Below the pieces are notes generated by a model. The model was not told the origin of the DNA. It searched no databases and saw only the letters and a list, made by a program, of their open reading frames with translations. Position numbers and translations under genes: made by a program. Below are positions 22,510-35,559 of a stretch of DNA of 64,000 bases, piece by piece. How positions within the stretch are numbered: the first letter of the stretch is position 1; each line of letters starts with the position of its first letter. Origin of the DNA: Clitoria ternatea (Eukaryota; Streptophyta; Magnoliopsida; Fabales; Fabaceae); the NCBI GenBank assembly GCA_037962975.1, contig CM075670.1, positions 230,634,242 to 230,698,241 on the forward strand, written 5' to 3'.

Positions 22510-25500
22510 ATGGCAAGAAACAACAACAACAACAACAACAACGATATGGCAGCAGCTTTCAACCGCTTAGCTGAAGCCATAGAACGACAAAACCAACCAA
22601 GGAGCACTGGAGGACTACATGGGTTAGATCACTTCCTGAAAAGAAAACCTTCACAATTCAAAGGGGGTTATAATCCAGAAGGAGCATATCTTTGGGCCAA
22701 GGAAATGGAGCGCATTTTTCGAGCATTGCCCTACACAGAATGCGAAAAGGTGGAGTATGCCACCTATATGTTGGTAGAAGAGGCAGAAAACTGGTGGATT
22801 CATGCTAGAATCCGTATGATCGAGACTGACAGACCCTTGAACTGGGTCAACTTCAAAGACTGTTTCCTGGAGAAATATTTTCCAGCAAGTGTGAAAAGCC
22901 GCAAAGAGCTGGAATTTATGGAGTTGAAACAAGGCTCGATGTCCGTTGGAGAATATGCTGCAAAGTTTGAAGAACTATCTCTCTTTTACCCTCCTTTTCA
23001 ATAGGCTGGTGCCGAAGAATCAAAATGTGTTAAATTTGAGAACGGGCTGAATTTGGAAATCAAAGAGGCGATAGGGTACCAAGAAATTTAGAGTTTTCCT
23101 ATTCTGATCAACAAATGCAGAATTTTTAAAGAAAATCACCAAGCCAGACTGGCGTATGGAAAAGCCAATAGACAACTGAAACCTTAATCAGTTGATTTCA
23201 AAAGGAGATGATCGTTCTATCAAGGACGTTTCAAGGGAGGATCATCATCATCATCTTCTGAGAGACGCAACAACATGAGGTGTCTAAAGTGCGGAGGTAA
23301 CCATCACATACGTGATTGCAACAGACGTCTTGAAGATGTCACTTGTTTTCGTTGTAACCAAAAAGGACACATCAGTCCAAATTGTCCGCAGAACAATCAA
23401 AACAACAACAGGAACACTATGAATGATCAAAGAGGCTCTAATTATCAGAGAAGCCGTGGAGGAGACACACGTGCTGCCCAATCTCCAAGACAGAACAGGG
23501 AGTCAACAGATCAGAAATTACAACCAACAACTGGAAGAGTCTTTGCCATCAGCGGTTCAGAGGCAGATCAAGCTGATGACCTCATACAAAGTAAGTGTGA
23601 GATCAATGGTACAATCTTATCTGTGTTATTTGATTCTGGTGCTACTCATTCATTTATTTCTGATGAGTGTGTTGGATGTCTTCAATTACCTATGAATCTT
23701 ATGAGATATGACCTGATTGTTTCCACTCCCACTGGTACACAACTTAGGACTACTAAGGTGTGTAACGAATGCTCTATGCTCATAGAAGGTAAAAACTTTC
23801 TAGTCGATCTTGTTTGTTTACCTTTGAAGGATCTGGAAGTAATCCTAGGGATGGATTGGTTGTCGGCAAATCGAGTCTTGGTGGACTGTCATAACAAAAC
23901 TGTGATATTTCCATCAGAAGAAAATCTTACTTCCAACAATCTCAAACTCTTTGCCTTACAAGGTGAAAGCTAATTATTTGCCTTGTTTTCTCTTCCACAA
24001 GGAGATGGAGAATCTAAGGAGATCAAAATGCCAGTTGTTTCTGAATTTCCTGAAGTATTTCCTGAGGATGTCTCAAGTTTACCTCCAGAACGCGAGATAG
24101 AATTCTCAATTGACTTAATTCCAGGAGCAGGACCAGTGTCTAAAGCTCCATATCGTATGGCACCAGTTGAACTGGCAGAACTGAAGAAACAAATTGAAGA
24201 GTTGTTGGAGAAGCATTTCACCAGACCCAGTGTGTCACCATGGGGAGCGCCAGTATTACTTGTCAAGAAGAAAGATGGAAGCATGAGATTATGTGTAGAT
24301 TATCGTCAGTTGAACAAATTGACGGTGAAGAATAGATATCCCTTGCCCAGAATTGATGATCTGATAGATCAATTGAGAGGTGCTGCAGTATTTTCCAAGA
24401 TTGATCTACGATCAGGTTATCATCAGATTCGTGTCAAGTCTGAGGATATTCCAAAGACAGCCTTTAGAACATGCTATGGTCATTATGAGTATCTTATGAT
24501 GCCCTTCGGAGTGACCAATGCCCCAGCTGTATTCATGGATTACATGAATCGAGTATTTCATCCCTACTTGGATCAATTTGTCATCATCTTCATTGACGAT
24601 ATTCTGATCTATTCAAAAACTTCAGAGGAGCATGAAAAGCATCTTCGAGTGGTATTGCAGATTTTGAAGGAGAAGCAGTTGTATGCAAAGTTATCAAAAT
24701 GTGAGTTCTGGTTGAAAGAGGTAAAATTCCTAGGCCATGTAATCTCAAACGAAGGAGTGTCTGTGGATCCTTCTAAAATAGAAGTTGTAGTAAACTGGGA
24801 GAGACCTACTTCAGTCACTGAGATACGAAGCTTCCTGGGATTAGCTGGTTATTATCGGAGATTCATTGAGGGGTTTTCTCAAATTGCCCTACCAATGACT
24901 CGTCTAACCTGGAAGAATCAACCTTTTTCTTGGACGCCAGAATATGAGAAAAGTTTCCAAGAACTGAAATTAAAGCTTACATCTGCTCCAGTCTTAACCT
25001 TACCTAATCCACAAGAAGACTTTGTGGTTTATTGTGATGCTTCCAAAATGGGCTTAGGATGTGTTTTGATGCAGCAACGAAAGGTGGTTGCCTATGCTTC
25101 TAGACAGTTGAGACCACATGAGATGAACTATCCAACGCATAATCTAGAATTGGCAGCAGTGGTATTTGCTCTGAAAATCTGGAGACACCATTTGTATGGA
25201 GTCAAGTTTGAAGTGTTCAGTGACCACAAAAGCTTGAAGTATTTGTTCGATCAAAAGGAATTGAACATGAGGCAGCGAAGATGGATGGAATTTCTTAAAG
25301 ATTATGATTTTGATTTGAAGTACCATCCAGGAAAAGCAAATATGGTGGCAGATACACTTAGCCGGAAGTCTATTCATATGGCATCTTTGATGGTAAAAGA
25401 AATGGAGATGATAGAACAGTTCAGAGACATGAACTTGGGTGTAGAGATGAAATCTTCAAAGAATATGATCTTGGGAACTTTGAAGATAACCAATGATTTT

Positions 25501-26925
25501 CTAAAGCTGATAAGTGAAAGACAGAAAGAAGATTTGCCGTTACAAGAGTTGAGAGAATTACAGGCGAATGGAAAAGATATGGGATTACAAGAAGGATCAG
25601 ATGGAATTTGGAGAATCAGAAGCAGAATTTGTGTACCAGATGATGTTGGTCTGAGAAGGACAATCCTAGAAGAAGCGCATAAAAGTATGTTGAGCATTCA
25701 TCCTGGATCAACTAAGATGTATCAAGACCTGAAGAAAAGCTTTTGGTGGCCAAGGATGAAGAAAGAAATAGCTGAATATGTGTCTTCATGTCTGGTATGT
25801 CAAAAAGCCAAGGTAGAACACCAGAAGCCATCTGGTGAACTGCAACCATTAGAAATTCCTGTCTGGAAATGGGATGACATTTCAATGGACTTTGTGTCAG
25901 GGTTACCAAGAACACGTTCAGGGAATGATGCAATCTGGGTTATTGTAGACAGATTGACAAAGTCTGCTCATTTTCTCCCAATGAATATGAAGAACTCTCT
26001 ACAAAAATTGGCACAATTATATGTGAAGGAGATCGTAAGACTTCATGGTGTACCATCTAATATTGTGTCAGATAGAGATCCAAGGTTCACTTCCCGATTT
26101 TGGGGAAGCTTGCATCAGGAATTGGGTTCAAAGCTTCGATTAAGTTCAACTTATCATCCACAAACAGATGGGCAGTCAGAGCGTACCATGCAAAGTTTGG
26201 AAGACTTACTGTGATCTTGTGTGCTTGAACATGGTGGTAGTTGGGAGCAGTTTCTTCCACTAATTGAATTCACGTATAACAATAGCTACCATAGCAGTAT
26301 TGGTATGGCTCCATTTGAAGCATTGTACGGTAGAAGGTGTCGAACGCCCCTTTGTTGGTTAGAAACTGGTGAAAGTTTGGCGTTAGGACCCGAAATTGTG
26401 CAACAGACTACTGAACAAATAGAAATAATCAGAGAAAAGATGAAGGTATCCCAAGATAGACAGAAGCATTATTACGATAAGAGGAGGAAACCACTTGAAT
26501 TCCAAGTCGGTGAGCATGTATTTTTGAAGGTTTCACCTCACAAGGGGATTGGCCGAGCATTGAAGAGTAAGAAGTTGAGTCCGAGGTTCATTGGACCATA
26601 TGAGATCCTAAAGAGGATTGGTACAGTGGCGTATCAGATTGCACTTCCTCCTCACCTGGCAAACCTACATAATATGTTTCATGTATCACAACTAAGGAAG
26701 TATGTACAAGACCCCACTCACGTGATTGCTGCTGATGATATTGAAGTTAGAGAAAATCTGACCATCTCCACAGAACCTACACAGATTCTAGAAAGATCGA
26801 ATAAACGCCTGAGAAACAAGAGCGTACCACTAGTGAAGGTTGCATGGAAACAAGGAAAAGAAGTAACTCTGACTTGGGAGCGTGAAGATGCTATGCGGAC
26901 ACAGTATCCAGAATTGTTTCACTGA
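22510..26925 (+). pseudogene. Tekay-1 gag-pol polyprotein, six in-frame stops
   Basis: One continuous frame of 1,472 codons. Order: Asn-rich start, gag (HFLKRKPSQF onward), two zinc knuckles (CLKCGGNHHIRDC near 23281 and CFRCNQKGHISPNC near 23344), protease (DSGATHS near codon 375), RT (YRQLNKLTVKNRYPLPRIDDL, active site FIDDILIYS near 24589), RNase H (CDASKMGLGCVL), integrase (H-H-C-C near 25680-25810, then SDRDPRFTS), and a chromodomain-like end (VKVAWKQGKEVTLTWERED). Stops are TAG 23002, TAG 23089, TAA 23185, TGA 23209, TAA 23971 and TGA 26212; there is no frameshift. At least the ones at 23002 and 26212 fit a C-to-T change of a Gln or Arg codon. RT and integrase motifs themselves are intact. 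Confidence 0.93.
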
Positions 26926-26966
26926 GGAGTGCGTAATGATTAAATTTCGAGGATGAAATTTTTATT

Positions 26967-26979
26967 AGGGTGGGAGAAA
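26967..26979 (+). other. Tekay-1 polypurine tract
   Basis: AGGGTGGGAGAAA directly before the 3' LTR, the expected plus-strand primer position. Confidence 0.85.
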
Positions 26980-29900
26980 TGTAACATCCTGCTTTAATAA
27001 TAGTTTAATTATATAATTTATGAAGCATGGAAGGTCTGTAAGTGTTAATCAATGAATAAAACACTTTATGGATGGTTTATAATACTCCAAAAAATTCCAT
27101 TTTTGGGTATAATTATAGAAATTACATAGACCTGTATTGATAAGATCCATTTTCCGGGTAAAATATGCCTTAGAAACGAATTTCCGAGTGAAAAAGGGGC
27201 TCTGTCCAAGTAAAGAATGAAAATTCTGAGTGAAGAAGGAAAATTCCGAGTGACTAAGAGAAATTCCAAGTTAAGATGTAAAATTCCGAGTGAAGGTTGT
27301 GTTTTCCGAGTGGAATATGGCCGAGTGAGTTTATTTTGAGTGAAATTCCTGCACCCGAGACACTTATGTGTGAAGTGGAACTGATAGAACCACTTCTGGG
27401 TGAGAGAATCCGAGTGACTCACCTTGGGGTGACTCACTGCCGAGTTAAATTACTTAGAAAGACTCGTTTCCGAGTCAAATGCCATCAAATGACTCATTTT
27501 CGAGTCAATTACTCCTGAATGACTCGTTTCCGAGTCAAACACCACAGAAAGACTCATTTCTGAGTCAAGTATCTTACAAAGGCTCATTTCCGAGTCGATC
27601 TTGATCAGACATTGCAGTTCCGAATAAAAGAATCATTGAGTGCCTTCATTTTGAGCGAATTACATAGGAAAATGCATTTCCGAGTGGCAGAATTCCGACT
27701 GGGGACACACGGTTTATTATTACCCAGATGTGTCAGTCTCTAGGATAAAACTCCGAGTGGAAAAATAATAGAGTGATGGGTCGGTTTTAGTGTAATTGCC
27801 GAGCGGAAGGCTAGCAAGAGATGACTCGGAATTGGAATGATATACCCGAGTGAAAGACTAATTGAGATGACTCGGTTTAAGGAGAATATACAGACTGAGT
27901 CACCTCCAAGGAAGAGAAATCACACCGACTGTTTAATGAGGAATCAATTCCGAGTGAGTAATAAGTGAAGACTCGGTTTCAGGATGTTTTACCGAGTGGA
28001 TTAAGCTGTTTAAGTGAAAACCGAGTGAATGAAAGATCGGTTTTGGCTCAAGAGAGTCGGTATTCGCTTGAGCGAAACGCACACTCGCTCAAGCGAGTCG
28101 GTTTTCGCTTGAGCGAAACCCCTCTGCCAGTGCATTGTATGGAACTCGCTCAAGCGAGTCGGTATCCGCTTGAGCGAGAGGGACTCGGATTTCCCTCTCT
28201 TCACATTACCGACCACTACCAGTCGGTATATACATGGACCAAGTGGAATTCCAGTCGGCCAAGAGGCTGACCGAGTGAAATTTCACTCGGAATTCACTGC
28301 CAGATTGACGTGTTGACTTCTATTTTGTCCCTTCATGCATATTTTAATAAATCATCTTCCATTATGCGCACTCTAGTGGGTGGGCTACAGAAGTGGAGCT
28401 TACTTTCAACCTAAACCACTCTTAATTCCCACTAAAAGCCCATTAGAAACCCACTCATGGAAAGTTGTCTCCCACCTTGCATTATTAAACACACCATTGA
28501 TTCTGAAACTCCCAATTACTCTTCTCCATCAACACACCTTCAATCTGAACCAGGACAGCCAGGGGACTTCTTTTCCAGTCAGCTAAAAGTCTTCAAACCA
28601 AGTAAGAGGGGACAGGGTTGTGAATATTTGTGAAATGGGTAGAATTATATGCTGTTCTAGGATTCCAGAATTAACTTCGTAAATTGTTGCTCATTTTTGA
28701 AATTGAAAACGTGTGAATTTGACTCTAACTTCTTCATGAAAGTTGTAGATCTTTTTGTTATCTGAAGTTTGAGACCTGAATCAATTAATTTGAATAAGTA
28801 TAGCAAAAGTTATAGCCAAAATACTACAACATGTTCGTATAGAAGATTTATCCTATGTTTTGTGTATATATTGATTTACTGGGAATTGTACGTGCATAAT
28901 CAGCCCTTGATGTCTTCATGAAAGTTGTAGATATTTATGTTGTGGATCTTTAGAAAGTGGTTTAAAATCAAAATAAATTTTGTAGCTCGAGTTATGCCTA
29001 AAATACTAAAGTTTATCCAAGCTGTAAATCTGTTAACTTGAAATCCGTATCTTTTTTTTAAAACTGGGAATTATGTGGTAAGAATTAGTGATCAGTATCT
29101 TCATGAAAGTTGTATATATTTTTGTTATGCGAATTTTGAGACCTGAACCGACTGATTTGAGTATGTGTAGCAAAAGTTATAGCTAAATTACTACAGCATG
29201 TCCGAGTGGAATATTCATCCTATGTTTTGTATATATATTAATATGCTGGGACTTATACGTGCATAATCAGCCTTTAATGTCTTCATGAAAGTTGTAGATA
29301 TTTATGTTATGGATCTTTAGAAAGTGGTTTCAAGTCAAAATTATTTTTGTAGCTCAGGTTATGCCTATAATACTGAAGTATGTACAAACTGTAATCCTGT
29401 TAATCTGAAATCCGAATCGTATTTTTAAAACTGGGAATTTTGTGGTGAGAATTAGGGGTTGATACCTTCATGAAAGTTGTAGATATTTGTGTTAAGAATA
29501 ATTTAGAACTGGTTTCATTCCAAAAGCATTTTTGTAACTCCAGAAACGTTCAAATTACTAATATGTGTACGTTTTGGAAAACTCACCTTGAGGCAGTGTG
29601 GTATTTCATGGATAAGTGGTATTTCTGTTTGAAATTTGAAATTGTGTTCTTCATGAAAGTTGTAGATATTTGTGTTAAGAATAACTTAGAACTTGTTTCA
29701 TGCCAAAATCATTTTTGTATCTCCAGAAACGTTCAAATTACTAATATATGTACGTTTTAGAAAAATTCACCTTGAGACAGTGTGGTATTTCGTGGATAAG
29801 TGATGTTTCTGTTTGGAATTTGAAATTGTGTTCTTCATGAAAGTTGTAGATAATTGTATTATTAAGCTATAGGAAGTGGAATCACAGGAAAAGGTTATGA

Positions 29901-31024
29901 TTTACTCATGTTATGACTGTTTTACTAAGAGTATGATTGCTGTTGGAAATGCTGAAAGTTAATTATAATGGTTATTATGAATGAAAATGATATTTTCTCT
30001 ATGAGTGTCAATTTTATTATTAAACTCTTGAGTGATTATGATTTATTATTGATGTTGTTGTGTCTTAATGAGTACCATACAATTTGTGTATTTTGATGAT
30101 GAATCATTATGAATGATTAATTTAATATTTATACATGAATGCCTTGCGACTATTGATACGTGTGGTTGAAACAGTAAATCCATGATTTTGTAAATTATAT
30201 ATATGAGGTGTTTCTTTGAGGACTTGTGGTTTTCCAAGTGGTTTTGGAAATTGATATATCATGGTATGCTAAATGATAAAGAGAATTAAAGGCATTCATG
30301 CATCATAAGCATTCGGACGCACCATGGAATTTAGGGGTTACATGATTGCCTACCCTGGTGGCAGGTTACTCTATGATGAGTTAAGCCCTATTTTGTTGTG
30401 CGCCATGAAGTGTAGGGATTCATGGTTTATACAAAGTCCTACTTATGATATTTGTGTACTTCGGTACTTAAGCGCCATGAAGTGTAGGGATTCATGGTAT
30501 ATGCTAAAGCCCTATTTGTGTCTCTATGAGACTTTTACTGCAGTATTCCCACCAAACCAAATGGATCCAGCATGACATCATTTGATTAATTAAAGACTTA
30601 TTAAATATAAATGAACTCGTCTGGCATATTCATCATATCATTATGATTTGTTGATTGTGTTTGTGCAATTTTATCTATTTTATACTTATTCTATATTCTG
30701 TCTCACTCTTACATTAATTTTTACAGTGAATGACACACAGAATTTAGAGTGATGCATGATTGATGCCTATTTGAATTATTACTTGGACTTTGATTTTTAC
30801 TTTAATTTAATGGGTTGTAATAAATATTACGTACTATGAACTGTTACTTCTAAATCGTTTCCGCTATGCAAATATTTCATGAATTTTATTAATCACGACT
30901 AGTATGCATGATAATATTCCGCAATTATCGAATTTTATGTGAACTCTGAGTTTAATTTACGAATTTTAAATTGATCTTTCAAAAACGTGAAAAATTTATT
31001 CGGAAAATTACACGGGACGTTACA
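26980..31024 (+). repeat. Tekay-1 3' LTR
   Basis: 4045 bp, collinear with the 5' LTR and nearly identical. The main length difference is one additional inverted block of about 41 bp (CTCAAGCGAG...CGCTTGAGCG) near 28080-28120, so this LTR has three such blocks and the 5' LTR has two. Confidence 0.93.
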
Positions 31025-31961
31025 ATTTTGACTATCGCTATATATTTCCATATGCTTTTGCCCAATTCCAAGTTTATCAAGTAGACCTTGAAGCCAAATT
31101 GCTTCCTTAACAGCCTCCGTAACTGCCATATACTTTGCCTCTGTGGTAGACAAAGCCACTGTTGGCTGTAAAGTAGACTTCCAACTTACTGGTGATTTAG
31201 CAAGAGTAAAGACATAACCAGTAGTTGATCGACACTTATCCAAATCACTTGCATAATCAGAATCACAGTATCCAACTACATATTTTCCATCTTGCTGGGT
31301 CTTCTCAAATATTAGTCCAACGTCTATAGTGTTCAGAATATACCGCAGAATCTATTTCATAGCTTGCCAATGCTCCTTGCCAGGATCATGCATATATATG
31401 CTAACTACTTCGACTGTCTGTGAAATGTCTGGTTTTGTGCACACCATAGCATACATTAAATTGCCCACAACATTAGCATACAGTACTTTTGCCATGTATT
31501 CCCGTTCTGCCTCAGTCTTTGGAGACAATGATAAACTGAGCTTGAAATGAGGAGCAAGCGGGGTATTAACTGGTTTTAATTTCTCATTAATCCCAAAATG
31601 CTTTAATACTTTTTTTCAGATATTTTTTGTGTCAAACAAAGCTTCCCCAATTTCCTATCTCTACTTATCTCCATGCCAAGAATCTTCTTAGCTTCTCCTA
31701 GATCCTTTATTTCAAATTCCTTCTTCATTTGAGCTTTTAAGTTCTCAATCTCCTTATGACTTCTAGATGCTATCAACATATCACCAACATATAGAAGGAG
31801 ATAAATGTAGGATCCTTCTTACAGTTTGTGTAAATATACATATTGATCATACTGACTTCGTATATATTTCTGCTCTATCATAAACTTGTCAATCGTCTGT
31901 ACCACTGCCTTAGAGATTGCTTCAAACCATACAATGATTTTTCAAGTTTGCAAACCATTTT
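31025..31961 (-). pseudogene. Copia RT C-terminal part and RNase H N-terminal part
   Basis: Minus-strand readings in shifted frames: MVCKLEKSLYGLKQ (RT), LLYVGDMLIAS (RT active site), KILGMEISRDRK, then RNase H (CRSTTGYVFTL, KYMAVTEAVKEAIWLQ) up to IYSDSQN where Tekay-1 enters. The RT motif YVDDM of Copia reads YVGDM here because the codon at 31783-31785 is GGT. Several stops and frameshifts lie between the motifs. Confidence 0.88.
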
Positions 31962-32425
31962 GATGTAGAAAGGAGGATCTAGTTCTTCTTCTTCTTTCTC
32001 TTTTGATAAATGAAACTAAGGATTAGGGTTTACCAAGGGAAAATAAGGAAAAAGGAAAAGGGGGAGGCGCCACCTAGAGAGGATAAGCCTTATCTCGCTA
32101 CCTAGGGGAGGAAACCCTAGGATAAGAGTTTGCCAAAGTTTAAGAAACCCTAGCTAAAATGAAGGAGGAAAATTCAACTCCACCAATACTAAAATGTATT
32201 CTCTCAATTCAAGGTGTCAGTAATACAAAGGAAAACATGCCTTATATAGGCTAAAGGGGGCACACCATTTAACCTAATGGGCTTCATTCTCTCCTAAACC
32301 CCAAAACACTAAAACTAAATAAAACTAAGAAAGATAGCCAAAATACAAGCCCAAAAAAAAACATACAAAGTAAAGATGACTATGTAAGGCACAAACCTAT
32401 AACTAAAAAGGCTTTTTAACCCTAA
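31962..32425 (-). other. Unassigned ~460-bp insertion inside Copia RT
   Basis: Copia RT breaks off after TQLEGFD (right side) and resumes at MVCKLEKS (left side); about 460 bp of unrelated sequence lies between. On the minus strand the insert begins TGATTAGGG, has TATATAAGG near 32236 and ends CTACA, so it could be a small solo LTR. No matching 5-bp flank is visible, and roughly 20 bp of Copia are missing. Borders are approximate. Confidence 0.5.
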
Positions 32426-33070
32426 TCAAACCCTTCAAGTTGGGTCATATAGATTTCCTCCTCCAAGTCTCCATGTAAAAATACAATTTTTACATCTAAT
32501 TGAGCAAGTTCCAAATCCATTTGTGCTACCAGAGCAAGCAATATTCTAACAGAGGAGTGCTTTACAACTGGGGAAAATACTTCATTATAATCAACTCCCT
32601 TTGTTTGAGCATAGCCTTTAGCCACTAATCTTGCTTTGTAGCGAACATCACTTTGCCCAGGAAATCCATTTTTCTTTGTACACACCCATTTGCATCCAAT
32701 TTCCTTCTTCCCCTTCGGAAGATTGACTAGTCTCTATGTTTGATTCTTATGAAGGGAATGTATTTCTTCATTCATTGCAATTCTCCACTTATCTTCTTCT
32801 GAACTTTGGACTGCTTCATGACAAGTGCCAAGAATATCTTTAATTGCAATTGGGGATGCATAAGCCATTGTATTTGTATAACGTGGAGGAACTTTACTAC
32901 TTCTTTTTCCTTTACGTTTTGCAATTGGCTCTGATGATGACGAGAGTTACTGGGGAGGTTCTTGAATTGAAACCTCTTCTTCACTAGACTCCTATACTAC
33001 CATAGGAGTAGATACATTACTCCATCCGGTTACCATCCATATGCTACCTTTTTCCCAATTATTCATATCA
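32426..33070 (-). pseudogene. Copia RT, N-terminal part
   Basis: Minus-strand reading WRIAMNEEIHSLHKNQT, then LVNLPKGKKEIGCKWV, ARLVAKGYAQTKGVDYNEVFSPVVKHSSVR and QLDVKIVFLHGDLEEEIYM, with in-frame stops (for example between NQT and RLVN). Upstream of this the Copia similarity fades near 33070. Confidence 0.85.
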
Positions 33071-34356
33071 ATATTTCAATTACATCATTTGTTGCACATC
33101 AAGCATGTTTAACACTTAGAAATAAACAACTAGCATTTCTCGCCATTCCGACCAAGCAAGTGGGTATAGGGGACTCACCCCTCCTTAAGAATAACCTTAT
33201 CAAAATGTTGTCAACTCACATTACTCATCATTCATCCACTCGACTCTTAATCTTTCAGTATCATTAAATTAAGACAATTAACTATAAGTACCACTATGCA
33301 TTAGAAAATTTCTAACATCCTGATAATCTCATGGGTTTAGTTTAACTGTGTCTTCTCTTGATTTATTCACAAATTCTTTCCGTTTGCTTACACCAATATA
33401 TTTTTATCACTACTCTCATGGTTGTATTCCACATAGTATTAAACTTCACCATTTAAGTAACCTTTAACTCACCAACGGCTACTAAAGCACCTGCTACTTC
33501 CAATTCACTCCGTAACTTAGTTGAATCTTAGGTATCACACTCATGAACATATTTGAATTTTGTCGCCATTAATACTTTCACTCATACTTAAACATTAATT
33601 ACAAATCCTTTTATTCATTATCATGTTAATATCATAGGCTTAACTTATTTAACAACCTCCACTTGCCCTATGTGCCACATAATAACATATCTCTAAATTA
33701 TTATCCCAACTCGTTTTCAAGTCAAGTGGTTTGCATTTAAGCATTCTCATTATCAATTAAATTTTGATTTCAATTCTAGAAATATCAAGTTGAAAGGTTT
33801 ACCTTAAACCAGAGATGGTACAACCGACGGAGCCACTAAATGAGTTCAATGCCAGAGTATCTGTGAAAATTTTTCATACACAATATAATACACACACCAT
33901 ATACACCACTCATGCATTGCCTTAATTAATTACAATAAGAAACTAGTCATAAAGGCTCAATCAATTCACTTTTTAATTACACACAGTCCATTATATCCTG
34001 TCAATTAATTTCATTCACAGCTTTGGTACAAGTATCGTAGCTCTTAATGCAACACATAATTTGATCACCTCACTCTCTAACCTCAAATAGCCTTCAACAT
34101 AATTTATTACTTGACCCACATAAAGTTAGAAATTTTTTTAACTCACATCCTACTTACAAACTTACTCATAATATTTGTATGTCATACACCATCTAAACAA
34201 CAAGTTAATGCATCACACAATTCACATTAGTATATCTTAATATAAAAATAATCACCAATAAATGCAATAAAATACAAACATAGTCTTATACAGAACTCAC
34301 AATTTACTATTTCTACCCACCTACTCGGTCCTGAAAAGAACCACTCTGATACCACC
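33071..34356 (-). mobile_element. Element B: primer site and truncated leader region
   Basis: Non-coding AT-rich DNA. At its high end the minus strand reads GGTGGTATCAGAGTGG, a primer-binding site for initiator tRNA-Met, which belongs to the LTR ending at 49551; solo LTR A separates the two. The rest would be the untranslated leader and gag-proximal region of B, cut off near 33071 where Copia resumes. No gag or pol reading is seen. Confidence 0.55.
34342..34354 (-). other. Primer-binding site of element B
   Basis: Reverse complement TGGTATCAGAGTG. The preceding GGTGG on the minus strand is duplicated at 49546-49550, marking the insertion of solo LTR A within this site. Confidence 0.8.
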
Positions 34357-34637
34357 TGTATCATCTTTGATGTTTATAAATTAAAAATAAACAAAAGTAT
34401 AATTTGGCCAAAAATAATAATGATATATGAAATATAAAGTGGGGAAAAGGATATAAAATGAAAATGGAATCGGAACCTTGACGCGTAGTGTTAGGTGCGG
34501 ATTAATAAAATGATGCATAGCGTCAGCATCGTGATCAGCTTTTAAATGAGACATGCAAAACAGTTGGGCAGAAACGCTTTTCTCCCATTTTCTTCCTCTC
34601 TTCGTGCGATTTAGCTAAAACTTGGTTGGAACCTTGG
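34357..34637 (+). mobile_element. Solo LTR A, left part
   Basis: Begins TGTATCATC right after CCACC (34352-34356). It continues at 47127 beyond the Tat insertion. Orientation is inferred from the homology of its other end to the LTR of B. Confidence 0.75.
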
Positions 34638-35559
34638 TGAACTGTTCTTTACAGGGGGTGTAAAGGTATGATTGTCAAACACTTCAAAATGTACATGTAA
34701 GGTAGAATCTGATGTAAGGAGGGCCTTATACAGATACAAATATGGAGTACTCTTGTATACTGGGGCGTAGTACAATGCACTCTGCGGCGGTGTAGCAGTC
34801 CGCCTGGAATAGCCTCCTTTGCCTTGACACAATTGGTGGTTGTACCTGCAATTATTCCCCGACGCTCAAGTCAGTATTTTGAAGTACTGTTAGACTTAGA
34901 AAGCAAATCTGAGAGAATTATGCAAGTATGAGTGTAAGGTTCAGAATTAGGGGATCCCCCTATACCTTTTTGCTGAGGTTTATATACCTGTTACTGGTGC
35001 TCTATTATTGGTAGGACCCATTCCTTGTTTTCAGGCATAATGCAAGAAAGGTAGTGGGTCCCTGCACCATTCACAAGCACCATCACTGTAGTGGGTATTT
35101 CCACTCACTTGGAAAGCGTTAATGCTTCATTATTTTATTTGTTGTTCCCTCTTATGCGTGACAGCGTGATTCCCATTTTCAACCTCTCAAGACAGAGTCA
35201 ATCTCGTGCCGGGGTTATAAATATGGGCTCGCTTCGCAGTATGGGAATTTTGGTATTCCGCCTGTATTGAGCCCATGGCTTGGCGGAGTAGTGTGCATTG
35301 GAAATGCTTTATGTATGTGTACAATCTTTTTAATACTTTCCACCTTGACGGAGTAATAGGCCTTGGCAGAGTAACAAGCATTGGCGGAGTCACATGCCTT
35401 GGCGGAATAACATGCCTTGTCGGAGTAACATGCCTTGGCGGTATGTACTCCGTATAAGAGTAATCATAGAGGATTTGAAATGTATTTCTCCTGTTCGAAA
35501 TGCTGATCTGGCAAGGCATTAAAACCATGCTCTTGGGGGCCGGTGTTGGGACTGGATCA
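34638..35559 (-). repeat. Tat element 3' LTR
   Basis: 922 bp, TG...CA ended, paired with 46183-47121. It contains a minus-strand TATATAAA (34979-34986), a plus-strand TATAAATA (35216-35223) and an array of ~18-bp units with the core GGCGGAGTAAC at about 35345-35450. Confidence 0.92.

Larger units (their letters stand above)
18211..31024 (+). mobile_element. Tekay-1: chromodomain Gypsy retrotransposon with ~4 kb LTRs
   Basis: A structurally complete element of 12,814 bp that begins TGTAACATCC, ends GGGACGTTACA, and is flanked by ATTTT at 18206-18210 and 31025-31029. It has a 5' LTR, a primer site for initiator tRNA-Met, one gag-pol frame, a polypurine tract and a 3' LTR. The integrase ends in a chromodomain-like tail, which with the large LTRs suggests the Tekay/Del chromovirus clade. 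Six in-frame stops make it non-autonomous now. The LTRs remain very similar, so the insertion is not ancient. Confidence 0.93.
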
